DNA of 64,000 nt from Gambelia wislizenii (lineage: Eukaryota > Chordata > Lepidosauria > Squamata > Crotaphytidae): positions 378,120,687 to 378,184,686 of the forward strand of contig JAUMIR010000001.1 of the NCBI GenBank assembly GCA_030847615.1, written 5' to 3'. The notes beneath the pieces are model-generated. The model was not told the origin of the DNA. It saw only the letters and a list, made by a program, of their open reading frames with translations, and did no database searches. Shown here piece after piece: positions 25,967-37,689 of the stretch (its first letter is position 1; the number at the start of each line of letters is the position of its first letter). A program made the position numbers and the translations under genes.

Positions 25967-26822
25967 TGCACCACAGGACGAACACCATCATCCCCACATT
26001 GCCATCAGCAAATCTGTGCTTAAGTCCGTTCAGCAGTTCACCTACCTGGGAAGCATCATCTCCTCAGATCCCAAGATTGATAAAGAGATCAATCACAGCT
26101 TAGCAAAGGCATATAGCGCATTTGGAAGACTTCACAAAAGAGTCTGGAGTAATAAACACCTGAGGCGAAGCACAAAAATCAGTGTGTATAGAGCCATTGT
26201 ACTGTCTATTCTCCTTTACTGGTCTGAAACATGGGTCACCTATCACCACCACTTACAACTCCTCAAACTGCACTGTATACACACAATCCTAAATATGCAC
26301 TAGATTGACTATGGGACGAATGTTGCTGTCCTTAAGCAAGCAGGGATCACCAGCATTGAGGCCATGATATTGAGAACACAGCTGCGCTGGGCAGGGCACG
26401 TTTCTAGGATGGAGGACCATCGCCTCCCAAAAATAGTACTCTATGGTGAACTCGCCATGGGTCAGCGTAAGAGGGGTGCTCCAAAAAAGCGATACAAGGA
26501 CTCCCTGAAACAACATCTCAGGCTCAGCCAAATTGATCACCAACAATGGTCCACCCTGGCCTCACATCGGGAGGCATGGAGATGCATTATCCACAATGCT
26601 GCAGCCTTATTTGAGAACTCATGCTGAACAAGTCTTGAAGAGAAACGACAACGCAGAAAGAATCCAAACTCGGAAACATCACCAAGGCGACCTTCTGCTG
26701 TGCTTTCTGCAACCCGACTTGTTTATTTCGGATTGGCCTTTTTAGTCATCAGCGCGCTTGCAGAAAGCGCGGGATGAGTCCTTCCTGAATCTTCGTTTGC
26801 GAAGAGAAGCCAGAGAGAGATT
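25967..26822 (+). mobile_element. Non-LTR LINE, ORF2 C-terminus, copy B
   Basis: Highly similar to copy A but in the opposite orientation, and starting at the same internal point (CCTGCACCACAGGACGAA). The + strand encodes QFTYLGSIISS, YRAIVLSILLY, LRWAGHVSRMEDHRLPK and KKRYKDSLKQH. In-frame stops occur after LNMH and after ENSC. It is cut at its 3' end at about 26822, before the UTR tail present in copy A. Confidence 0.8.
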
Positions 26823-27195
26823 TACCATGACCAGGCAAGGAAATAGTATAAAACTTGGCTCTTTTTATCTTTTAGGTAATGAAATCACTAATACGCGCGC
26901 GCGCACACACACACACACGGGTAGACGGGCTTCTAAAAATGGGATTGGGTTAATAGCTTTTAAGATAACATTTGCCAAGTTTATTCTCCAGTTCCTATGA
27001 TCTAATCCATTTGGAAAAGCCACAGGTTTATCAGTAGATGTCTGTCCTTCAGCTGTAGCTTTGGTTCTTCATACTGAAATTCCAAGGTTGAAAGTAGAAT
27101 CCAATGCAGATGGAATCTGCTGGGTTAAATGGGACTTGATCTTTAGTAATTTGATTAGGACACCAGCCTGGCAGTGCAATCCTATACATGCCTGC
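26823..27195. other. Gene-free DNA with (CG)n(CA)n run
   Basis: A CGCGCG(CA)n microsatellite occurs at 26894-26918. Nothing else is recognised. Confidence 0.6.
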
Positions 27196-27424
27196 TGTTG
27201 TGGTGTGCCTTCAAGTCATTTCTGACTTCTGGTGATCCTAAGGTCATGGGATTTTCTTCGCAAGATTTGTTCAGTGGGTGGGTGGATGGATTGACATTGC
27301 CTTCCTCTTAGGCTGAGAGAGAGTGAATTGCCCAAGGTCACCCAGTGGATTTCCATGGCTGAGTGGGGATTTGAACCCTGGTCTCCCAATGTCCTAGTCC
27401 AAGACTCAAAACCACACTGGCTCT
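27196..27424 (-). mobile_element. Sauria-type tRNA-derived SINE, near full length
   Basis: On the - strand: head GAGCCAGTGTGGTTTTGAGT, B box GGTTCAAATCCCC, CAGCCATGGAAATCCACTGG, GGTGACCTTGGGCAATTCAC, then the Bov-B-like tail AGAAATGACTTGAAGGCACA. This is the best preserved SINE in the window and a strong marker for a squamate genome. Confidence 0.9.
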
Positions 27425-28676
27425 TTCATGCCTGCTCAGAAGTAAATCCTATGGTTCAATGAGTCTTACTGCCAGGCAAGTACATGTAGGGTAGTAAATG
27501 TTCTGTGATATATTTTTGTGTGATAGTTGTGCTAGGCTAGGTTTATAGGTACAAATGCTGCCACCGCTACTAGTTCTTAGCAAGGTTTGGAAGAGCTGAT
27601 AGAAAACTGTTTTTTCTAATATTTGTTGGTCTTTCTGCAGGACCCCATATTGCTGTTTGCTCTGTTGAGATGTCTGTGGAAAGACTATAATGCAATTTCT
27701 ATCTCCTTTTCAAGTTGTCCCTCTATAAACCAGCTGGTTTAGCATCGAGGGTATTATTTATTCAAAGACACTCACAACAGCCACCCTAAATCAGACTTAT
27801 TTACGATGCTGTTAACATGATTATTTTAATGATCCCCGCCCCATACACAAGGCACATAATTTTAGTAAGGATCTTTAGTGTTTGTTCAGTAATTACTCTT
27901 TCAAAGCTCATCTCAAAAGAGATACTGCTTCAGTTCATATTAATCAAAAGAGAAAGAAGGAAGAGGGGAAGAGTAGAACTCATATACTTGACAAGCTTTT
28001 ATTACTGATTTTGCTGCTATTATTGTTGTTACTATTATTTAATATCTTTGCTAATTGAGTATTTGTAGTTTGTACAAATACATTTTCTCAGGTTGTGTTG
28101 AAATAAGAAAAAGTGGCTGACAACAAATTAGAAGCTTAAATCCATTCTTTATGAAGGACCAAGGCTTGTAAGAACTTGTAAGAACAAATGATAACTTGTA
28201 ATTGCATTAAACTGGGCTTTTATAAGTTATTAAAACTTCAATATCTTTCATTCCCATTACCTTTATGGCTTTAGACTGGTCCAGGCTACTGGTTCATTTG
28301 ATCCAGTGCCTTCCACATTGACTGGAAATAGTGGAGGCAGTAGTCTCCATTGCTGCTTGAGATCTTGTTATTAGTGTTGCTAAGAATGAACCTGAAACCT
28401 TCTGAAAAGAAAGCAGTGCTTCAACAATGAGCCACGAATCTTTTCCCAGATTCAAGTTGATTAATGTGGTGATATATATTTTTTGCTGCTTTTAAATGGC
28501 ATCAAGTCTACATGAGATTTTATTGCATTTTTTTTTCCAGGGAAGCAAAACATAAATTTCTACAGAAATTTGGCCATCTAATACTCTTATATTGCCTGAG
28601 TTAAAGTTAAAGGCCTTGTGCTCATCCTGTTCTGCTATAATAATCATTACATTATGAATATCTCAGGCAGTGTAAG
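27425..28676. other. Gene-free DNA
   Basis: No recognised repeat or coding region. Confidence 0.35.
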
Positions 28677-28757
28677 GCAGGATTCCATAGCACTGAGCCA
28701 TGGCAGTTAAAGTGGTGTCAAACTGCATTATCTCTGCAGTGCAAATGCAGCCTAACA
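28677..28757. mobile_element. Half copy of the 16648-type palindromic MITE
   Basis: GGATTCCATAGCACTGAGCC...AGTGGTGTCAAACTGCATTA...TCTGCAGTGCAAATGCAGCC matches one arm of the MITE at 16648; the other arm is absent. Confidence 0.6.
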
Positions 28758-30358
28758 CAACAGTTGATTGTCATTTAATGTGATTCTCCCTCTTTTCCCC
28801 CTAAGAATGAGAGAATAGGAATTTTCAAAACAGTCATTTTCAAAGGCTGTAGTATGGTGTGAAGTTGAAGTAGACAACCACGCTGTATAAAGTACGGTGC
28901 CCCACATGCCCATAATCTTAAAACCTCAGGTGGAGTTGCAAGTCCAAAATGGACTATACCACCGCACATTATGGGAGTGCATAAGGCAGAGTGAGGCAGA
29001 CAACTTAGACAGGAGATGCTTGGGAGTGGGAGCAGCAGTGTAATGTTGAAGGGCAGGACTAAGTGCGTCATGTGGCCTGTGCTATACTCCCAATCTAAGC
29101 TATCCTGCTGACTCTACATGCAATAGACAACCACACCACAGCTGAAATAAGAGTCAACTGGATTTTGTACGTTTATTTATTATGGCCTAGTTAGGATGTC
29201 AACCTATTTTGGGGTGGCCCTGGAGTGTGGGTTTTAAGGATTTGAAATTGTGATCAATCGAACTAGGCAGTGACTTTAAAGACACAAAAGTTGGGAATGA
29301 CACAGCTAGTAGTGTTAAGTTAGCAATACTGAGAGGGGTTCACCTGCTCAGAAGTCATGCATTTCCCATATTTTCCACATTAGTCGTATCCTACTTGATC
29401 AGCTTTTATTATTTGACATTATAGAAGATTATCAGACAGACCCTTAGGGTCTGTTTTTGTCCCGCTACCCCCCACCCGCCCCACTCCCATTCCTGCCACA
29501 GAATAAAGAAAAAAGTTTCACACACTTACCTTGATTCGGCAGCAGGAACGGACTCCCCCTCCCTTTGCTGCCCAGTCACAAATGCAGTTATCATAAGGCT
29601 GCTTTTATGACTGGGAACTGAAATACATGAAGGACAAGTATTCTGATGTGTTTAATAACTAGAGCTGATGTTCAGATGCTACAAAGTGCCAGTGTACTGG
29701 AGGAAAGTAAACAGTTAACTATTGAATAACATAATCACTCAGAAATTAATAAAACAGTTATTAATTACAATAATATCTAAGGCTTCATCGCTACCAAGGG
29801 AGCATTCTGGATTACAGACTTTAAGCACAAGGCCTAAATCTACAGTTGACCCACTGAATCAATCAAAACTTGGATAAATCCAAACATATTTAAGTTACAT
29901 TGATTCAGTCAGTTTAACTGGACTAACTTGGTTTAGGCTTCAAAGTTACAGACTTTATACAATGGTAAAGGTTAGATCTAGTAAAGTCTCCAAATGGTGA
30001 CAATACTGTACTGTACTTCCTGTGGTTGGAACTGAAATCCCAGCTGTCCTCACGAGAGAACGGCTGGGCAGCAAATTTAAAAATACCCCCCAGCTGTCAA
30101 AACTGCAAACTTAATGTATACCCCCCTCTAATTCCACAGTTCCATCCATTCTCATCAAAACCCATTAACTCTCCAACTATATCCTTCAAAACATAGTTCC
30201 TGACTCTCCCATCCTCACTCACTCTACAGAATTCCAAAAAGCTCCTTCCTCCCAGCCTTCTCTCAGCTAATCTCTATTCATATGGAAATACACAATACAG
30301 TATGTGCCAATATACTGCGTACTCACATATCACTCTTCATATACACTCCTGACATATG
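28758..30358. other. Gene-free DNA
   Basis: No gene is recognised. The string GATTATCAGACAG at about 29428 recurs at 63776 in front of a similar C-rich block, suggesting an unnamed repeat family. A pyrimidine-rich stretch spans about 30120-30290. Confidence 0.4.
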
Positions 30359-30370
30359 TCATATATATAC

Positions 30371-30426
<56 letters not shown>

Positions 30427-30427
30427 C
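30359..30427. repeat. (AT)n(GT)n microsatellite
   Basis: A long TA run passes into a GT run. It creates chance ORFs rich in Tyr-Ile and Val-Cys. Confidence 0.95.
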
Positions 30428-31679
30428 GCAAGGGGGTATTCACTAGTTCCTCACATAACATCCCAAACTCCCCACACTGCACATCAAGCCCTAGGAGCAC
30501 TGCAGTGGTTTACTGTCTGCAGGGGACCAAGGGAAAGACAACCAGACAGAACCTGTCTGCAGTTCCAGCTGGGGAAGAGAAATGAGGTCATGTCCTCTGA
30601 TCTTCATCAGGACAACCTCATTTCTCATCCCATGGCTGCTGCAGCACTGCATGGTAAACTCACTCCCCTTCCCAGGCTAGTAAATGGCCACAACAGTACC
30701 CCCACACACACACCGCCATCCCAGGCTTGAGAGCTGCCTTGGGAGGGGTGAACTACATGTGTGGAGCATTAGACTCCACACTCCTCAATGTTGGATCTTG
30801 GCTTATGTTATACAAATACACAAAGTATATTACAATTCATGTAGCATCACATAATCTCAACAACGGCAAATAAGTTTTTGCTATCTGCAATATAATTTCT
30901 TTCTTAGACTTTCTTCTTGGGGAGGAACAGATGTGTACAAAAAAATTCAACATATTTGTGAGGCTTGGGAAAAAAAGCACATTTATTATACTTATTTTAA
31001 ATTTGTAAGTCTGAACCATAGAATTGTCCCCCCCACCAGTTGCATAACTGTATTAAACAGTATAACCTTGAATGATGAGTAATATAGCCTTAATTTAGAA
31101 AACAAATTGCACTAGCACTTTAAAATGTAGATGCCTTTTTATTCAAATCACTTCTTGATGCAGATATTTTTTGTGTTTTAAGAGTAACTGTTCCTGGGGG
31201 TGGAATAGGGAAGGGAAACACTATTTCCATGTACTGAAGTGAAAAAGGTCCAAGAAAACTACCTGAGACAAAATGTGAATAGGATCAGCTGAGTTTTAGT
31301 GCAAGAGAGATCCTGGATCCAACTGAATGACTGTGTGCTATTGTTTGTTATGTCTCCAGCTGTACATGTATACATATCTGTATATGTTTATATATGTATG
31401 GGTACATACGTATATAGACTGCTAATTGGCTTGCAGGTCAGGGCATCTAGCAGTGCATTACTTTATTTGTTTTATCGTAAACTAGCAAAAGTACATGGAT
31501 TCACATGTGTTAGGAATGTCTCTTATAGTGTGACATGCGAAAGGGTACAAGCAATATGATGAAACTCAGAAATTGACATATTGTCTAGAACTGGTGTGAG
31601 GGAAGTCACGGTTGGACATGGACTGCTATTCACAGCAAGTGTAGCTGTTGATTCAGGGCAGTTGGACCTCTCACTATTA

Positions 31680-31908
31680 CCGTTGTCCCTCCGTATCCAC
31701 GGGTTTGGTATCCACGGATTTAAGTATTCATGGTTTGAAAATAATCTTTAAAAAATAATAATCCAAAAAGCAAGACTTGATTTTGCCATCCTATATAAGG
31801 GGCCCCATTTTGCTATGCCATTGCATATAATGGGACTTGAGTATTCATGGATTTTGGTTTCCACGGGGGGTCCTGGACCAAACCCCAGCGAATATGAAGG
31901 GACAACTA
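31680..31908 (+). mobile_element. Tigger-like (pogo group) MITE, complete
   Basis: Ends CGTTGTCCCTCCGTATCC and GAATATGAAGGGACAACTA are inverted repeats, and TA lies just outside each end (31678-31679, 31909-31910). TA target duplication and these termini match Tc1/mariner Tigger MITEs. Non-coding. The copy at 34541 is the same subfamily in opposite orientation. Confidence 0.85.
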
Positions 31909-31910
31909 TA

Positions 31911-33245
31911 TAACATGTGCAGGGAGGTTCCCCTTTTTATCTGATTGCTTGGGACTCAGTGGAAGAAGTGGACACTGGATAAGTTGTAATTAATGGACCA
32001 TAATTGTAATTCAGTGCCGTATTTGAGGAGAATTCAAAGCTTTCTCTCCCCCCAATCACCAGAGGTGGTTCCTGGCTTCAGTTGTTGCTACTCTGTTTGC
32101 TTCCTGCTTTTCATGTTTCTCATATGGAATCTCAGCTGTACCTAGCATAAAATGCACCATTTAACTCCCCGCCCCTAAATGCCTGGTAGATCTCACAAGA
32201 ACCCTGTAAGATAGGCCAGTGGATTTTAAAATTCATCCTCCCCCTTCTCAGCATTCCACACTTTCCCCAGAATTGCTGAGGGTTACTTGCTCTGTTGCCC
32301 TGCCACTACCGGGCCAGTTGACTGCCTGGGTCCCATTGTAGCAGCAGCAGCGGCATCCTGCCACCACTGCCATTTGACTATCCAGGGCACATCACAGGTG
32401 GCCCGTCACTGTTGCCACTGCCAGTTGGCTGTCTGAGTCCCAATCTGGGCAACAGATTGAGTGGCAGGAGTGGATTGTGAGGTGGAGAGGGAATTTGCAT
32501 GTGGGTGGTGATTGGTTGAGTGAGTTTCCTGAGCAGTCAATCAGCACACTGGAGAAGTCAATATACCCAAGAGTTTTATATATATAGATGCATTCTGTTT
32601 TAAAAATGATAGACCTGCAATTTGCATGTTTGTGACGTTCCTAGTGGTGCGGGGGCCTTTCCTATCCCATCACTGCCACCACTTTGTGAAGCAGGAGGGA
32701 TTTCCCCCTCCCTCCCTGCTACCACTTTGTGATATACAACCTCTACGTCACAGCTGAACTATGTCTCCCAGTGATATAGCACAAGTACTCAGGTGTGGCT
32801 ATGTATTCCTGGCTGTATCTCCTTCCCTGAGAATCACTCATGCCACACTGGATTTTTTTTATTAACAGAAGAATGTTTATTGTCAAACGAATAAACCATA
32901 AACCATGTAACTGTATAACCAAGTTATTGGGCCTGCACAAACATTTGCTCTTTATCTAAGCTTCTAATTGTCTTGAATCACTCAAAGCTTCATCTCAACT
33001 CTCTAAACTGAAAACTGCCTTTCTCACTCCCCCTTTTTCCATCCAGAAGCCCCTCCTCCTTCCACCTCCTCATAGAGGATTGGCTCCTGGAGTCCACTGT
33101 GCTCATTGGCTCACAATGTGCAATTAGAGAGATGAATGACAGTATATTTCTATTCCATTCCTGTGTAGGGTGGATGAGAATGAGGCATTCATTTTCCTGT
33201 GTGTTGTGCACTATTTTCATAGACTCAGAACCGAACAATTCATAG
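31911..33245. other. Gene-free DNA
   Basis: GC-richer stretch at 32230-32480 with CCACTGCC-type degenerate repeats. No coding region is recognised. Confidence 0.35.
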
Positions 33246-33247
33246 TA

Positions 33248-33624
33248 CGGTCATCCCTTCACATTCGCAGAGGTTAGGTTCTGCAGACCCCCCGCAAATG
33301 TGAAAATTCCACAAATAACGACTGCCCTCCCCCTCCCCTGCCAAAGTGACCGCAGGGGCTCCGGAGGCCCCATAGTTGCTTCCCCCTGCCTCCCCTCTCC
33401 CTCCCCAGGCCTTCACGGGGCCTCAGGAGGGTCTCCGGAGGCTCCGTGGTCGCCTCCCCGCTCCCTCCCAAGGCCTGCTTCTCTCCTTCCCTTCCCCCAG
33501 AAGTGGCCACAGGGCTTCTAAAGCCCTGTTGCTGCTTTTGGGAGGGCGGGGGGGGGAGGCCCTCCCAAAACCGCAAATATTCAAAACCGCAAATGTTAAA
33601 TTCGCGCATGTGGAGGGGCAACTG
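33248..33624. mobile_element. Tigger-like MITE with GC-rich core
   Basis: TA-flanked (33246-33247, 33625-33626). Ends are CGGTCATCCCTTCACATTCG and CGCGCATGTGGAGGGGCAAC, with CAAATATTCAAAACCGCAAA inside. The centre (about 33345-33560) is very GC-rich and made of degenerate repeats around CTCCGGAGGC and CAAGGCCTGC, giving long chance ORFs on both strands. Confidence 0.75.
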
Positions 33625-34540
33625 TAGATAGGAAAGATAAAAATTAGTCTACAGAGCATTAAAATGGATCAAATAAATGAATGCATTAAAAAAATAAGGC
33701 AGAGGTGAATACTCCAGGTAGTGTGGCAGTTGATTGAAAATCTAGTTATTTTTTTTTTTAAAGCTGGGGTTTGTAACTTGAAAGACCCACACAAACTCAA
33801 AATTGCTGCATGATAGTTAAGATTAGTAATAGTGCTAATTGCATGCATGTCATGTGTCCCAACTCATAGTCAAAGGATAATGAGAAATGAATGACCTTTA
33901 TTTCTGTATATGCAAGGCTTTCCAAATTTCTTGTGAAAATGAGGAAAGATCTGTGCTAACAGGAACATTTCTCTTTGGCACACAGAGAAGAGAAGCTAAA
34001 ATGATGAGAATGCTCATCTTGACCTGTCTCCACTTTTTTAAAGCATCTCACATCACAATCCAGTAGGGACTACCTACTGTAGAGCACTCACAGACATAAA
34101 AGAAAAAGGAGCAGGTTATGTTCATGAATCACTGTGTGAACAGCAAAGTCTCACCAGAGATTGAGGTCATGTCCTAAGGTATACCTGTTTCCTATCAGCT
34201 GTTTCCCCACATTATGTCCTTAAGTGACACCAGCGTTGGCATCAGTGTTAATGTCTGTTGATGTCTGTTAATGTCTGGTGCCTCCCTCCAAACTGCATGC
34301 ATTTGCATTGCTTTCAGAGGGACCAACCACTGACTGACTTTTTAAATATCAATATGGATTATAGCCAGCCATATCAGAATTCTCCAAGGGCATTCCGAAC
34401 AAAGAGAAAGCTATGTTTATCCCAATAGGAAGCAGCAAAAAAACCAGATACCCGTGTAATGAAACATGCATTAGTCATAGCCCTTCTTTGTCATCAGTGT
34501 CTATAGAGTGGTGGATCAACTTGGGCACTGGCTTTCAATA

Positions 34541-34776
34541 CAGTTGTCCCTTCATATTTGCAGGGGTTTGGTTCCAGGATCCCCCACCCCCCGTGGATAC
34601 CAAAATCCGTGAATATTCAAGTCCTATTATATGCAATGCCATAGCAAAATGGTGTCCCTTATATAAGATGGCAAAATCAAGGCTTACTTTTTGGATTATT
34701 ATTTTTTAAAGAATATTTTCAAACCATGAATACTTAAATCCGTGATACCAAAACTGTGAATACGGAGGGACAACTG
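34541..34776 (-). mobile_element. Tigger-like MITE, complete
   Basis: Ends CAGTTGTCCCTTCATATTTG and ACGGAGGGACAACTG; TA at 34539-34540 and 34777-34778. The interior is the reverse complement of the copy at 31680, including the segment with TTATATAAGATGGCAAAATC. Confidence 0.85.
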
Positions 34777-35767
34777 TACTTCTTTGAAAGGAGCCAATTT
34801 GTAGGAAAAATGAGGAACAAATATTTCAGTTTGTTTTTAAAGCTTTCTGTATTGGTTGTGTTCAGAGTTGTCTGTAAGTAATGATTTATTTACTACTGTG
34901 CTCAAATGTAGGCAACAGAGATGTTTAATGAGAGATTTTCCATTTCCTTCAAATCAAATTACTGCCAACTGTAGGCTCCAGTTACACGATTCTCTAAGGG
35001 CCCAGTCTTAATCCAACTCTGACTCATCTAGAATTAGGAGTATCCTAAATTTGGCTGGATTGGACTATCATATTCCATGCCAGGCTTGAAAGACTGTTCA
35101 GTTTATAGAAACCTGACAGTTCTTTTCATTGGTCAAACCAAAATGATTTAACTTAAAACACCAACTGGAAACTATTGTTTAGGATAGGAGACATAATGCT
35201 GGATTTTCTTAGTGGAAGCTTAAATTGTGCAGTTTTTAAACACAATTGATACTTAATTTATGTTGTTGTCCTCTCAGAAACTTAGTCTATGTCTGTAGGG
35301 CATAATCTATCAATCAAGTTAATGGCCTGTTCAGATGTAATGAGAAACTAGTTTTTTAGTACATGAATGAGCCTGCAAGAGCCTGGGGTTTATGCATTCT
35401 CCATCCCTTCCCCCTTTTCATGTAACAGAGGAAGAGAATGAAACTTTCACTGCTGATTTAACTCCTAGTCCTAGTCCTTATGATATTCGATTTTTTACAA
35501 TACTAGTTTGTAAAAAACACACCAGCATCTATAAGTGCTAGAAACTTGCTTTATCAAACCCCAAAAGAAGCTGAGATTATAAGGATGGCTAATACCATGG
35601 CATAACTGATAAATTACAGGATACACATAGCCTTTAGTATGATTATCATTAATCATTTAACATCAGGTGATTCCACCCCCACCCCCCCAGTAGAGTATAT
35701 ATCCTTCAGGAATAAAATTTAATTATGATCCACTGAAATGAAAGTTAATTACCCAAGAGGTGACTTA

Positions 35768-36165
35768 AGCTCACCTCCCCTCCCTTCCCCAGGACAGTTC
35801 TGGCACCGTGGGGGTCTGGTGGCTCACAGAGCTGGTGGGGGGAGGGAGGATGCCAGCTTGCCTCCCCCCTTCCCCGGGAAAGTTCCGGTTGTGGGATCCA
35901 GCAGCGCACGTAGCTGGTGGGGGGGTGGGAGGGGGAGGGCAGGAGGAAACAAGCTCACCCCCCTTCCCTGGGACAGTTCTGGCAGCATGGGGTCTGGTGG
36001 CAAGCGGAGCTGGCAGGGGGGAGGGTAAGGAGGGAGGAGGCCAGCTTGCTTCCCCCCCACCCTTCCTGGGCAAAGTTCCGGTTGGGGGTCTGGCAGTGCG
36101 TGGAGCTGGCAGGGGTGGGAGAGAGGGAAGAGGTGAGCTTGCCTCCTTTCTCCCTTCTCCATGTG
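35768..36165. repeat. GC-rich minisatellite, about 92-bp unit
   Basis: Units begin AGCTYRCCTCCC at 35768, 35855, 35952, 36043 and 36136 (spacings 87, 97, 91 and 93). Each contains a GGRMAGTTCYGG block and a GAGCTGG-G-rich block. The long ORFs of up to 177 codons here are by-products of base composition. It runs directly into a Tigger-like right end. Confidence 0.85.
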
Positions 36166-36195
36166 TGTGGGAGTCTGGTGATGGAGGCGAGGGCG

Positions 36196-36271
36196 CTCAC
36201 TATTATCCACAGATTTCACTATCCGCTGTGGTGACTGGAACCAATCCCCTGAAGATACGGGGGTCCTACTG
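36196..36271 (+). mobile_element. Tigger-like MITE, right end
   Basis: ACTATTATCCACAGATTTCA...GGAACCAATCCCCTGAAGAT...CCTACTG followed by TA. It matches the right end of the MITE at 54903-55145. No matching left end is seen upstream of the minisatellite. Confidence 0.7.
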
Positions 36272-36394
36272 TACTTATTTACAGGAGGATGTACAATATA
36301 GATAGGAAGATGGGTGCGAGACCTTGCCACAAATCCAGATGCCAAATCTGCACACACATCTATGCAGGAAATTTAATCACAGGACCTAATCAAA

Positions 36395-37125
36395 TCATCT
36401 ACAATATTAGAGGTACTTTTACTTGTTCATCCTTTAATGTGATATATGCCATTCTCTGTCAATAATGCTCTGTAGCACTCTGCATTGAGCAAACAGGCCA
36501 GTTTGGGCCAGACAATAAATGGACATAAATCAGACATTAGGAGGGGAATACTCAAAAACCAGTGGCAAAACATCTCAGTCTTTATGGGCATTCCATCTCT
36601 GATCTCAGAACAGCTGTGCTATAAACTACAAAGGAAGACTGAAAAGAGAAACAGCTGAACTGGAACAGATCCACAAATTCCAGTCCATTGGCAGTGGGTT
36701 GAATAGAGACAATTCTTTCCTGGCATAGTATACATATTATAATACTAGTTAACACCCCAGCCTCATGAGGGTGCTCTTGGCCAGTTTATCACATCTCTTT
36801 TCTGGTTCCCAGCCAGCATCGCACTGCATTCCAAAACTCCCTCCACCATTTATATGGTCACCCAGCCACCAAGGCCTTTGGCAATATCTTTCCTCCTGCC
36901 ATTGTCCTTCAAGGACTGTTGTTAAAACTGAACTTGTCACCTCAACACCATACCCACAAGTTTTGCATTTCTACGGCTATTCATACAGACTGCTTATAAG
37001 GTCTGTTCCTAGCCACTAGTTCACTCCATGTATCTGAGGAAGTAGACTAAGTCTACAAAAGCTTATGCTACAACTTCTTTCTCTCAGTTACTCTCAAAGC
37101 TGCTACAAGATCCCTTTTCCATACT
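36395..37125 (+). mobile_element. Penelope-like element fragment with decayed GIY-YIG endonuclease
   Basis: In the + direction the segment reads, with frame breaks, NVIYAILC, a degraded YIGQTG-like block (IEQTGQ), NTQKPVAKHLSLYGHSISDL, then RETAELEQIHKFQSIG and LNRDNSFLA. This order is that of the GIY-YIG endonuclease of Penelope-like retroelements. The 3' part ends with ATGTATCTGAGGAAGTAGAC and ACAAAAGCTTATGCTACAAC, a widespread reptile repeat end. It is dead: stops and frameshifts interrupt it. Confidence 0.7.
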
Positions 37126-37329
37126 GATACTCAGCCATAATTAGTGTTGATGAGAGGCTAGCCCTACTGAATGCAATGAAATCTACTTCCTTATAGAATC
37201 CTTAAGATTTCTGCCTGAGGCTGTATTTCTGTGTGTAGTTACCTAAGAGTATTTCTTCATTATTTGAATAAGAAGGGAAAAGTGGGATGGGATGGGGGGC
37301 AGAAGGAGGCTTTGAGGCTAAGGAAATAA

Positions 37330-37440
37330 GTTTTTGTGGATTCCAGTCCATTTTGTCTGATGAAGTACATCTCATGAAGTGGAGTGGAAGCCATTAAACT
37401 GTATGCTGAAATGTATCAGTCTCAAAGGTGCTGGGCTCAT
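37330..37440 (+). mobile_element. Second related Penelope-like 3' end fragment
   Basis: GTCTGATGAAGTACATCTCA...TGTATGCTGAAATGTATCAG...CTCAAAGGTGCTGG parallels the end of the preceding element (GTATCTGAGGAAGTAG...AAAGCTTATGCT...CTCAAAGCTGC). This suggests a second, partial copy 200 bp downstream. Confidence 0.45.
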
Positions 37441-37529
37441 CCACACTGACAAAAAGCCTTGCAATTTGGTGGGAGTTGTTCCTTATAGGGATCAGGGGAT
37501 GGGTTGAATATCCAAAGGATGAATCCCAT

Positions 37530-37570
37530 CTCAGGTGAAAGGCAGGATATAAATTCAATAAATAAATAAC
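37530..37570 (+). mobile_element. L2-like LINE 3' tail
   Basis: GGTGAAAGGCAGGATATAAA followed by (AATA)n. Confidence 0.55.
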
Positions 37571-37689
37571 CTCATGTCTCAGTCTGTTTCTGATGAAGTC
37601 CCAAAACTAGCTATGACTTTGGAAACCCAGGGCAGGAGGCGGTGGTGGACTCCTCCTTCTCCTTTTCCTTCCTGGAAGATTCTGTTAAA

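Noticed and set aside
27196..27424. Possible tRNA gene (good B box on - strand)
   Set aside because: No cloverleaf is formed and the sequence continues into the SINE body and tail.
30304..30730. ORFs of 93 and 124 codons starting in a TA/GT run
   Set aside because: The N-terminal Tyr-Ile and Val-Cys repeats come from the microsatellite; the remainder has no domain.
32740..33240. Third possible LTR on - strand (two CCAAT boxes, later AATAAA)
   Set aside because: No TATA box at a suitable place, no termini and no duplication found; too weak to list.
33274..33659. Several Pro-rich ORFs on both strands
   Set aside because: Located in the GC-rich core of a TA-flanked MITE; composition artefact.
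35738..36357. Long overlapping ORFs on both strands (up to 177 codons)
   Set aside because: They lie in a GC-rich tandem repeat. The Pro/Gly/Arg-rich peptides appear in several frames at once and show no domain.
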